Below, in pieces: positions 1-5,419 of a stretch of DNA of 5,419 nt. Positions within the stretch are counted from its first letter, which is position 1. Each line of letters opens with the position of its first letter. The notes beneath the pieces were generated by a model that worked only from the letters and a program-made list of their open reading frames with translations, had not been told where the DNA came from and ran no database searches. The translations under genes were made by a program, and so were the position numbers. This stretch comes from JAJPXI01 sp051867655 (lineage in GTDB: Bacteria > Bacillota > Clostridia > Oscillospirales > Oscillospiraceae): assembly GCA_051867655.1 (NCBI GenBank), contig JBJDYV010000105.1:1-5419 (forward strand). The letters run 5' to 3'.

Positions 1-1
1 C

Positions 2-2362
2 ACCAAGACTCTGGCTGCCGGCAAGTCCAAGCTGGACGACAAGACCACCTACAACCTGGCCACCGACGAGACCCTGCTGGGCGAGAACATCACCTTCTGG
101 GCCTATGGCCTGAAGGGCACCAAGACCGCTGTCACCGCTCCCGAGTCTCTGGCTACCGTCACCGACTGGAGCAACACCGATCTGTCCGATGCTCAGGTCA
201 AGAAGATCAAGGCTGCTACCACCGACGCCACCGAGATCTTCTTCAACTATGATCCCGCCAAGACCTACATCTCCGGCAAGGGCATCATGGTCAAGGCCAT
301 CGACAACGACGGCGACGGCAAGTATGAGTACATTCTGAACGAGAAGGAAACCTTCGCTGAGGTTCAGTATGTCAGCACCTCCGGCGTCATCACCCTGAAC
401 AAGGTCGACACCGGCGACAACGAGCAGGTCGCCTATGACGGCATCGCTGCCGGCGACAAGGTTCTGGTCATCTCCTATGACGGCAACTCCTACATTGAGA
501 AGGCCGCTTATGTGACCGGTTATATCTCCGGCTACAGCATGTCCACCACCGTGAAGACCGCTACCATCGGCGGCGAGAAGTATGAGGTCTCCGGCATCGA
601 CTACAAGGTCGTGAACGGCAAGACCACTCAGTTCACCAAGGTGATCGATACCTATTTCGCCACCTACAACGGCACTACCTACAACTACTTCCAGGATGAG
701 TACGGCAACATCATCGCTTACGCCAAGGCCGATGAGCTGGATACCGAGTATGCTCTGATTCTGGACTTCGACACCTACACCACCGGCCCCTGGGCTAAGG
801 AGCTGTGGGTCAAGTATCTGACCACCGACGGCGAGGTCGTGACCGACATCGTCAACGAAGACGTCAGCTGGAACTTCTCCACCAAGCATGACCGCGGCGA
901 CGTCGTGAAGTATCGTCTGGATGAGGACGGCGAGTTCGTGGTCGTCTACACCGAGGACAACTCCTCCCTGAATAAGGGCTGGGGCTATGACGTCTATGTG
1001 GACGCTGCCACCGACCGCGCTACCATCAGCAGCGATCGGACTATTGATGCCAACGATGACATCTACAATGTCAACGACAGCTTTGTGGCCTTCTTCTACA
1101 TCTCCGGTTCGTATCAGGGCGAACGTGCCAGCATGAGCTATGACCGCGATTACAACGCTTACTACGGCGTGCTGACCGGCGCTGACGCGATCGCTGAGCT
1201 GGATAAGGAATGGTCCGACCTGCATCAGTACGACGCCACTGCTACCGGCACCTCTCACACCGAGAAGTACGGCACTCTGAAGATGGTCAACCTCAATGAT
1301 TACATCGACCCCACCTTCGAGTACTGCTACATCACCGACGTTGAGGCTTTCGACAGCGAGACCACCAAGGAAGAGGGCGACGTGTACTTCTACCAGGCCG
1401 TCAACGCCGCCGGCGAGGACATCGTCGTCGCTCTGACCGCTCCCCTCAATCCCAAGACCGCCAAGAATGTTGGTGCATATTACACTCTGACCCTCAACCT
1501 GGTCAAGGGCGGCACCATCACCGTCAACTGGTTCGAGAACGTGTCCAACGTGAAGTTCGGCGACCTGCACGCCACCGATGACAACACCGTGTTCGTCTAC
1601 GAGTGGGACGATCAGGAAGGTGTTGAGCTGCCCACTTCCGCCGCTGTCGTCAATGTCTCCGGCAAGGGCGATGTTCTGACCGCGCTGAGCGAGGACTTCT
1701 GCGCGACCGGTTATGTGGTCACTGGCAATGTCAAGGGCAAGACCGGCGCTGTTGCCATCTTCGTAACCGAGCTTCCCGACGGCGATGTGGACTACATCGA
1801 TGTTAAGTCCGTCATGATCCGCGGCGTTACGGAGTCGGGCCTGCACCTGTATGTTGGTTCCACCATCGACGTTCAGGAGGATTACTACACCGTGAAGGTC
1901 GGCACCGCTGATCCGATCGATCTGGGCAAGACCGATTCCGTGAAGGTCACCGCTGCCTGGGCCGGCAAGGATGTCGTGATTTCCGCTTATGTGCCCGATA
2001 CCAACGATGCGATTGACCGTCTGGACGAGGTCCGTCTGAACGGTGAGAAGCTGGATACCGCCAAGGGTTATGATAAGCTGGATGATGCTATTGCCAATGC
2101 CACCAAGATTAACCTGGCCGCAGTTGCCGATAGCTATAAGCTGGTTGTTACTACCAAGGTGAGCAACAACGCACCGGAACTGACTTGGGGCGATGTTGAC
2201 TGGGCCAGCACCGTTACCGCGGCCAAGACCCTCACCTTTGGTCCTTACGCTGCTATTTCCGGCACCGAAATCAACCTGACTGGTATCAACACCGGCAGCT
2301 ACATCGTGATTGCTCTGGAAAACACGGGTGACGTCGCTTACTTCGCCTACGTCATCGGCTAA
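2..2362 (+). CDS. Large acidic surface / S-layer-type protein, C-terminal 786 residues (5' partial)
   Basis: The frame is open from base 2 with no stop until TAA at 2360-2362, so the gene starts upstream of the window; the ATG at 287 is internal. The visible part is rich in Asp, Thr, Gly, Val and Tyr, has only two cysteines, and looks like a string of beta-rich modules. An acidic loop DNDGDGKYEY at about residues 101-110 resembles a calcium-binding DxDxDG loop. No SLH domain, LPXTG sorting signal or membrane anchor is visible; the protein ends in ...YFAYVIG, so any signal peptide or cell-wall anchor must lie in the missing N-terminus. Codons are strongly biased to ACC, AAG, GAC, GTC, GGC and CTG, as in very highly expressed genes. 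Large secreted proteins with these features are common in Oscillospiraceae and are often annotated as S-layer homology proteins. The surface location is an inference; the exact family is not established. The gene ends in its own strong terminator. Confidence 0.72.
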   Translation, partial: TKTLAAGKSKLDDKTTYNLATDETLLGENITFWAYGLKGTKTAVTAPESLATVTDWSNTDLSDAQVKKIKAATTDATEIFFNYDPAKTYISGKGIMVKAIDNDGDGKYEYILNEKETFAEVQYVSTSGVITLNKVDTGDNEQVAYDGIAAGDKVLVISYDGNSYIEKAAYVTGYISGYSMSTTVKTATIGGEKYEVSGIDYKVVNGKTTQFTKVIDTYFATYNGTTYNYFQDEYGNIIAYAKADELDTEYALILDFDTYTTGPWAKELWVKYLTTDGEVVTDIVNEDVSWNFSTKHDRGDVVKYRLDEDGEFVVVYTEDNSSLNKGWGYDVYVDAATDRATISSDRTIDANDDIYNVNDSFVAFFYISGSYQGERASMSYDRDYNAYYGVLTGADAIAELDKEWSDLHQYDATATGTSHTEKYGTLKMVNLNDYIDPTFEYCYITDVEAFDSETTKEEGDVYFYQAVNAAGEDIVVALTAPLNPKTAKNVGAYYTLTLNLVKGGTITVNWFENVSNVKFGDLHATDDNTVFVYEWDDQEGVELPTSAAVVNVSGKGDVLTALSEDFCATGYVVTGNVKGKTGAVAIFVTELPDGDVDYIDVKSVMIRGVTESGLHLYVGSTIDVQEDYYTVKVGTADPIDLGKTDSVKVTAAWAGKDVVISAYVPDTNDAIDRLDEVRLNGEKLDTAKGYDKLDDAIANATKINLAAVADSYKLVVTTKVSNNAPELTWGDVDWASTVTAAKTLTFGPYAAISGTEINLTGINTGSYIVIALENTGDVAYFAYVIG

Positions 2363-2374
2363 TTCCCACAGCAC

Positions 2375-2396
2375 AAAATAACGTTCCATAAACGTT
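2375..2396 (-). terminator. Possible weak terminator for the tail-like gene
   Basis: Read on the minus strand after the strong GC stem, AACGTT (2396-2391) and AACGTT (2385-2380) can form a 6 bp stem around a five-base loop TATGG, followed by ATTTT. The stem is short and AT-rich and the T-run is only four, so on its own this is weak. Together with the GC stem just before it, it could end transcription of the minus-strand gene. The same two AACGTT copies could also simply be chance in a short convergent gap. Confidence 0.25.
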
Positions 2397-2397
2397 T

Positions 2398-2429
2398 CCG
2401 CCCCCGGGATTTCCCGGGGGCGGTTTTTT
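2398..2429 (+). terminator. Strong rho-independent terminator of the surface-protein gene
   Basis: A perfect 11 bp GC stem (CCGCCCCCGGG at 2398-2408 with its complement at 2413-2423) has a four-base loop ATTT and is followed directly by six T at 2424-2429. It starts 35 bases after the stop of the plus-strand gene. The six T overlie the gap just beyond the stop codon of the convergent minus-strand gene, so the stem may also impede transcription coming from that side, although it has no T-run in that direction. Confidence 0.93.
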
Positions 2430-2431
2430 AC

Positions 2432-3469
2432 TTACAGCGCAATTGCACCGTAGCCGTATATGTAACATTCGCTTTCACTGCTGATGTTGACTCTCAGCTG
2501 CACGCTGCCCGCCTCTTCGGGCAGGTTCAGCTTAAACTTTCTCTCTTTGCAGGTCTCCCCTGCCGGGGACCTGCTGTCCGTTTCCTGCGCCAGCTCCATG
2601 GCCGTCCAGGTCCCTCCGGACAACAGATCCATCGTCACTGCGCCGGGTTCGCTGTACTGCGCCCATGTCTGAATTTCTGTCCCGGACAGGGCAAACGGCG
2701 CAGCGGTGAAGCTGCCCGCGGTGCTCTTCACCGCCGTGGTGGTTATGGTGACAGAGGCATTCAGGTTTACGACCATGGTGTAGCCCGAAGCGACATTTTC
2801 CAGCACCGCTTTCAGGTGATAGGTCTCCTGCGGGCTCAGGTCCGCCGCCGTGGAAAAGGTGCAGGTCAGGCTGCTGGAGCCGTACTTCATCGTAACGGTA
2901 TTTGTGGCTGCCAGCTCCTCCTCGCCCCGCATCAACACCACATGCACGGCTACAAGATCACCGGAAACATCGGTTTTCACGGCGGCGGTAAAGGTCAGGC
3001 TTCCGGCTTTTGCGTTACCGGCGGGCGACCACTCCTCAGACAGGAATTCTGTGGTATCACCATGGGGTATACTTGCGGATGTCGCCGTCCACTTCGTGGT
3101 TCCCCCGCTCCAGCCGTCCACCGCCAGGCGCACCTGCCCATTGTCCGGCTCCAGCACCGCCGCGCCGGCGGTGGACTCCACCAGGTTGTCCACACCCAGG
3201 CCGTCAAAGATAAAACTGCCGTTTTCGCCGGTGTAGGTGCCCTTTCCGTCCTGCTGATAGGCCAGCCGGCACACATCCCCGGCCAGCTTTTTCAGCACGC
3301 CCAGCCCCCGGTCGCCCGTGGCCTGAGCCGCCGCGGCTTCGCCCGCCGCCTCGCTCCGGATCGCCGCCAGCGCCGTGTCGATCCTGGCGTTGTCCGCGTT
3401 GAAGTCGGCGCGCCGGATCGCGTCCCCCGCGCCCCATTGGTTGAGCTGATAATTAGCTGTCTTTTCCAT
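2432..3469 (-). CDS. Phage-tail-like / tail-fibre-like protein, 345 residues
   Basis: I chose the ATG at 3469 because GGGAGG lies eight bases before it. The longer reading from 3499 would add ten Arg-rich residues encoded by the ribosome binding site region itself. The N-terminus carries NYQLNQW followed by ADFNADNARIDTALAAI (residues about 6-37). A tyrosine/asparagine-rich start followed by a DFN..N..ID motif is typical of tail fibre and minor structural proteins in phages and prophage remnants of Bacillota. An Ala/Glu-rich helical stretch follows to about residue 60. The rest is Thr/Ser/Gly-rich with a beta-sandwich look, suited to a receptor- or carbohydrate-binding fibre. There is no signal peptide or membrane segment, so it is not an obvious secreted adhesin. 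No other recognisable phage gene lies in the window, making this an orphan or the edge of a remnant. The function is inferred from the N-terminal motif and composition only. Confidence 0.62.
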   Translation of the reverse strand: MEKTANYQLNQWGAGDAIRRADFNADNARIDTALAAIRSEAAGEAAAAQATGDRGLGVLKKLAGDVCRLAYQQDGKGTYTGENGSFIFDGLGVDNLVESTAGAAVLEPDNGQVRLAVDGWSGGTTKWTATSASIPHGDTTEFLSEEWSPAGNAKAGSLTFTAAVKTDVSGDLVAVHVVLMRGEEELAATNTVTMKYGSSSLTCTFSTAADLSPQETYHLKAVLENVASGYTMVVNLNASVTITTTAVKSTAGSFTAAPFALSGTEIQTWAQYSEPGAVTMDLLSGGTWTAMELAQETDSRSPAGETCKERKFKLNLPEEAGSVQLRVNISSESECYIYGYGAIAL

Positions 3470-3475
3470 CAAAAA

Positions 3476-3614
3476 GACCTCCCTTCGTCGTCCTCGCAAG
3501 CTGCGTATCGTTCGCTTCCCCGCAAGCGGGAAAGCTCATTCACTACGCTGCTCGTCCTCTCCCCAGAAAAGCCTTACGGCTTTCCCGGGGGCCCGAGAAT
3601 GGCGAAAGGAGGTC
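3476..3614 (-). promoter_or_regulatory. Candidate structured leader RNA / palindromic element masking the tail-gene ribosome binding site
   Basis: Pairings in minus-strand RNA, in window coordinates: closing helix 3614-3603 with 3476-3487 (12 bp, one G.U); continuation 3599-3595 with 3491-3495 (5 bp, one G.U); hairpin one 3590-3578 with 3573-3561 (13 bp, two G.U, GUAA loop of the GNRA class); arm two 3554-3544 with 3497-3507 (10 bp, one G.U and one A.A mismatch), then an internal loop with possible tandem G.A pairs, then hairpin two 3535-3527 with 3522-3514 (9 bp, one G.U, CUUG loop closed by G-C). All six wobbles would be C.A on the plus strand, which favours minus-strand RNA or single-stranded DNA of that sense. 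The 5' closing strand GACCUCCUUU matches the 16S anti-Shine-Dalgarno tail and pairs with the gene's own site. The helices are read directly from the sequence; control of translation is inference. The ends are also an inverted repeat flanked by AAAA on both sides, so a miniature mobile element is the main alternative. Confidence 0.6.
3478..3483 (-). promoter_or_regulatory. Ribosome binding site of the tail-like gene
   Basis: Minus-strand GGGAGG is followed by the eight-base spacer TCTTTTTG and then ATG at 3469-3467. This fixes the start. The same bases form the 3' strand of a 12 bp helix with 3603-3614, so the site can be hidden in RNA structure. Confidence 0.85.
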
Positions 3615-3637
3615 AAAACTTGTATGGATTTGTGCGG

Positions 3638-3847
3638 TCACTCGCCGGCCTTGCCGAACATCTCTTCCTGGTACTTCTCATACCAGTAGTCGTCCAGCTC
3701 GCCGTACACGCGGATGGTCGTATCGCCGTAATCAAAGCTCAGGCCGGGGTAGTCCATGCAGAGCTTCTTCGCCGTGTTGTACATCACCACGTCGAACAGC
3801 TTGCTGCCGGTCAGGTTGATGGTGTATTCCACCTTGTGCATTGTCAT
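3638..3847 (-). CDS. Small acidic aromatic-rich protein of unknown function, 69 residues
   Basis: I do not recognise this family. The ATG at 3847 is preceded by AAGAGG with an eight-base spacer and by a good promoter, so it is a credible gene despite its size. A GTG nine bases further upstream overlaps the ribosome binding site and is unlikely to be the start. An ATG two codons downstream (MHKVEY) is a possible alternative. The protein is soluble-looking, with eight tyrosines and net negative charge; its second half reads FDYGDTTIRVYGELDDYWYE. No signal peptide, membrane segment or metal-binding motif is evident. There is no terminator after its TGA (3640-3638), so it is probably transcribed together with the downstream tail-like gene through the structured 168-base gap. 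Confidence 0.72.
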   Translation of the reverse strand: MTMHKVEYTINLTGSKLFDVVMYNTAKKLCMDYPGLSFDYGDTTIRVYGELDDYWYEKYQEEMFGKAGE

Positions 3848-3855
3848 TGCAAACA

Positions 3856-3861
3856 CCTCTT
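3856..3861 (-). promoter_or_regulatory. Ribosome binding site of the 69-residue gene
   Basis: Minus-strand AAGAGG, then the eight-base spacer TGTTTGCA, then ATG at 3847. It supports ATG 3847 over the overlapping GTG at 3856. Confidence 0.75.
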
Positions 3862-3890
3862 ACTTTATCTTTATTTCTGAATCCACCCTG

Positions 3891-3919
3891 ATAGTACAAC
3901 ATTTTTGCCGAAGAATCAA
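3891..3919 (-). promoter_or_regulatory. Sigma-A-type promoter for the small gene and probably the tail-like gene
   Basis: On the minus strand TTGATT (3919-3914) and TACTAT (3896-3891) are separated by exactly 17 bases, four of six and five of six matches to the consensus. The region around and upstream is the most AT-rich in the window. Transcription would begin near 3884, giving a leader of about 37 bases before ATG 3847. No other good promoter is seen between this one and the tail-like gene, which supports a two-gene transcript. Confidence 0.68.
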
Positions 3920-3977
3920 TATTTCATTTTATTGGACATTGTTATTGTACGATTTGCTTTTTTTATAGGGACCCCGT

Positions 3978-3996
3978 GATCATGGGATTGCGCTTG
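3978..3996 (-). repeat. Second copy of a 19-base piece of the RNase J 3' coding end
   Basis: The minus strand reads CAAGCGCAATCCCATGATC, matching 18 of 19 bases of the RNase J coding sequence at 4122-4140. It lies exactly 144 bases further on, which keeps the same frame: it spells KRNPMI, then TGSL and a stop, instead of KRNPMILPVIMEV. It lies outside any convincing gene. It may be a trace of duplication, an excision scar or an attachment-site copy. Confidence 0.7.
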
Positions 3997-4010
3997 TGAT
4001 TTCATGTCTT

Positions 4011-4077
4011 GGCGGCGGGAAATGAATTCCCGCTCGCCGCCGGGCCGCCCCAGCGGCCCGCCCCGCCTGCGGCGGGG
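4011..4077 (-). other. Three back-to-back GC-rich hairpins after RNase J
   Basis: Three stems are packed end to end between the two 19-base repeats. 4061-4067 pairs with 4071-4077 (7 bp, three-base loop). 4041-4048 pairs with 4053-4060 (8 bp, four-base loop). 4011-4021 pairs with 4027-4041, giving 11 bp with a four-base bulge; base 4041 is shared with the previous stem. No T-run follows any of them on the minus strand, so this is not a standard intrinsic terminator, although it is the only visible structure that could protect the 3' end of the RNase J transcript or end it. The 95 bases around it hold no convincing gene. Confidence 0.6.
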
Positions 4078-4097
4078 ACCCCAAAGCCCAAGCGCTC

Positions 4098-5419
4098 TCA
4101 AACTTCCATAATAACAGGCAGGATCATAGGATTGCGCTTGGTCTTCTTATACAGGAACCCGGACAGGTCGCTCTTGATGGCGGACTTGATGGTGGCCCAG
4201 TCGGCGATGTTCTGCTCCTGGCAGCGCTCCAGGGCCTCCAGGGCCACGGTGCGCAGCTCCTCCATCAGGCCCTCGGACTCCTTGACGTACACGAAGCCCC
4301 GGGTGATGATGTCCGGGCCTGAGACCAGCGCGCCGTCCTCCCCGGACAGGGAGGCCACCACCACGATCATGCCGTCCTCGGCCAGGTGCTTGCGGTCCCG
4401 CAGCACCACGCTGCCCACGTCGCCCACGCCGTAGCCGTCCACGAACACCTTGCCCGCGGGCACGCTGCCGTTGATCTTGGCGGAGTTGGGGGTGAGCTCG
4501 ATGACCTTGCCGATGTCGCTGATGATGATGTTCTTGGGGGGCATGCCCATCTCCTCGGCCAGCCTGGCGTGAGTCTTCAGGTGGCGCTGCTCGCCGTGGA
4601 CGGGGATGAAGAATTTGGGCTTGACCAGGGCGTGGATGATCTTCAGCTCCTGCTGGCAGGCGTGGCCGGAGACGTGCAGCTCGCCCAGGCGCTCGTTGAC
4701 CACCTCGGCGTCCTTGCGGTACAGCTCGTTGACCACCGCGCCGATGGCGTTCTCGTTGCCGGGGATGGCGCTGGCCGACAGGATCACCCGGTCGCCCGCC
4801 TGGATGTCCACCTGCTTGTGGGTGTTGAAGGCCATGCGGGTCAGGGCGGACATGGTCTCGCCCTGGCTGCCGGTGGTGATGATGCAGATCTTGTCCTTGG
4901 GCAGGGACTTGATGTGGGCCAGCTCCACCAGGGTGCCCTTGGGCACGCTCATGTAGCCCAGCTCGGTGGACACCTTGATGGCGTTCTCCATGCTGCGGCC
5001 GGTGATGGCCACCTTGCGGCCGTACTTGGCGGCCACGGAGATGATCTGCTGGATGCGGTCCACGTTGGAGGCGAAGGTGGTGACGATGATGCGCTGGTCG
5101 CAGCCCCGGAACAGGGCGTCGAAGGACGCACCCACGCAGCTTTCGCTCTTGGTGAAGCCGGGGCGCTCCACGTTGGTGGAGTCGGCCAGCAGGGCCAGCA
5201 CGCCCTCCTTGCCCAGCTGGCCCAGGCGGGCAAGGTCGATCATGCCGCCCTGGATGGGGGTGGGGTCGATCTTGAAGTCGCCGGTGTGGACCACGGTGCC
5301 CACGGGGCACTTGATGGCGAAGGCCACGGCGTCGGTGATGGAGTGGTTGACGTGGATGAACTCCACGCTGAACTTGCCCGCCTTGACCACCTCGCCCGCC
5401 TCGCAGGTGATGATCTTGG
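4098..5419 (-). CDS. rnj: Ribonuclease J, 5'-to-3' exo/endoribonuclease (N-terminus outside window)
   Basis: A metallo-beta-lactamase/beta-CASP ribonuclease that processes and degrades mRNA and rRNA in the cytoplasm of Bacillota. The frame is open to the right edge; GTG at 5390 is internal. 439 residues are visible, against about 555 in Bacillus subtilis RNase J1, so about 115-120 are missing, including the HxHxDH metal site. Visible in order (counted from the first full codon at 5417): NHSITD with the metal-ligand His at 25; TGDFKID with the ligand Asp at 47; beta-CASP motif A region ADSTNVERPG (Asp 79); motif B VSGHA (His 252); motif C PVHGE (His 274). The linker and C-terminal domain (about 324-439) follow, ending KRNPMILPVIMEV as is usual for the family. 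All catalytic residues in the visible part are present. J1 and J2 paralogues cannot be separated here. No clear terminator follows its TGA (4100-4098). Confidence 0.97.
   Translation of the reverse strand, partial: KIITCEAGEVVKAGKFSVEFIHVNHSITDAVAFAIKCPVGTVVHTGDFKIDPTPIQGGMIDLARLGQLGKEGVLALLADSTNVERPGFTKSESCVGASFDALFRGCDQRIIVTTFASNVDRIQQIISVAAKYGRKVAITGRSMENAIKVSTELGYMSVPKGTLVELAHIKSLPKDKICIITTGSQGETMSALTRMAFNTHKQVDIQAGDRVILSASAIPGNENAIGAVVNELYRKDAEVVNERLGELHVSGHACQQELKIIHALVKPKFFIPVHGEQRHLKTHARLAEEMGMPPKNIIISDIGKVIELTPNSAKINGSVPAGKVFVDGYGVGDVGSVVLRDRKHLAEDGMIVVVASLSGEDGALVSGPDIITRGFVYVKESEGLMEELRTVALEALERCQEQNIADWATIKSAIKSDLSGFLYKKTKRNPMILPVIMEV
4122..4140 (-). repeat. RNase J internal copy of the 19-base direct repeat
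   Basis: The minus strand reads CAAGCGCAATCCTATGATC and encodes KRNPMI close to the RNase J C-terminus, where RNase J proteins normally have a KR.PMILP motif. This is therefore the original copy and 3978-3996 the derived one. Confidence 0.7.

Noticed and set aside
3561..3590. Hairpin at 3561-3590 as an intrinsic terminator
   Set aside because: No T-run follows the stem on either strand, so it is better seen as an arm of the structured leader.
3584..3619. Promoter directly before the tail-like gene, using TTGACC on the minus strand at 3616-3611
   Set aside because: No acceptable -10 hexamer lies 16-18 bases further on (the sequence there is GC-only), and TTGACC belongs to the inverted-repeat end.
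3605..3644. Plus-strand gene suggested by a perfect AAAGGAGGT before TTG 3620 or ATG 3624
   Set aside because: From ATG the frame closes after about 21 codons; from TTG it is only the antisense shadow. The binding site is better explained as one arm of the inverted repeat.
2816..3880. Long plus-strand reading frame of 354 codons
   Set aside because: It runs antisense through the tail-like gene, the structured gap and the small gene; its translation is Arg/His/Gly/Pro-rich low-complexity protein typical of an antisense shadow in GC-rich DNA.
3756..3968. Hydrophobic 70-codon plus-strand frame
   Set aside because: It is antisense to the small gene and its promoter, has no ribosome binding site, and owes its hydrophobic look to the AT-rich promoter region.
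3976..3989. Near-palindrome CCCATGATCACGGG as an operator
   Set aside because: The symmetry is imperfect, it partly belongs to the repeated RNase J piece, and it is too far upstream of the promoter to call an operator.
3916..4101. 61-codon minus-strand frame starting at TTG overlapping the RNase J stop
   Set aside because: There is no ribosome binding site, it has a rare start codon, and its Arg/Gly/Pro-rich part is just the GC hairpins being read as codons.
4147..5310. 387-codon minus-strand frame within RNase J
   Set aside because: It is an out-of-frame reading of RNase J composed mainly of Arg, Gly, His and Pro.

Overview
The base composition, codon use and gene families point to a fairly GC-rich, gut-type Bacillota (Clostridia), most likely an Oscillospiraceae-like bacterium. 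Three things support this: an RNase J of the Bacillota type, a very acidic secreted-type surface protein with the extreme ACC/AAG/GAC/GGC/CTG codon bias of a highly expressed gene, and strong Shine-Dalgarno sequences. The genus cannot be fixed from this window.

Layout. Bases 2-2362 (+) are the C-terminal 786 residues of a large surface or S-layer-type protein that begins outside the window. A strong intrinsic terminator at 2398-2429 closes it. The rest is on the minus strand. RNase J (4098 to the right edge) lacks about its first 115-120 residues. A 250-base intergenic region (3848-4097) follows; it holds a run of GC-rich hairpins, an odd second copy of 19 bases of the RNase J 3' coding end, and a clear sigma-A-type promoter. 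That promoter reads into a 69-residue protein of unknown function (3638-3847). A 168-base gap then leads to a 345-residue protein with a phage-tail-like N-terminus (2432-3469), which converges on the surface-protein gene.

The most interesting object is the gap between the two small minus-strand genes. On the minus strand, bases 3614 to 3476 can fold into one compact three-armed RNA: a 12 bp closing helix plus a 5 bp continuation, a 13 bp hairpin with a GUAA loop, and a two-part arm capped by a CUUG loop. By hand count about 98 of 139 bases pair. The 3' strand of the closing helix is the ribosome binding site of the tail-like gene, and the 5' strand is an anti-Shine-Dalgarno sequence. Every non-Watson-Crick pair counted in these helices, apart from one A.A mismatch, is G.U in minus-strand RNA and would be C.A on the other strand. 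This suggests either a structured RNA that controls translation or a small palindromic mobile element that carries a ribosome binding site facing outward at each end. The sequence alone does not separate these readings.
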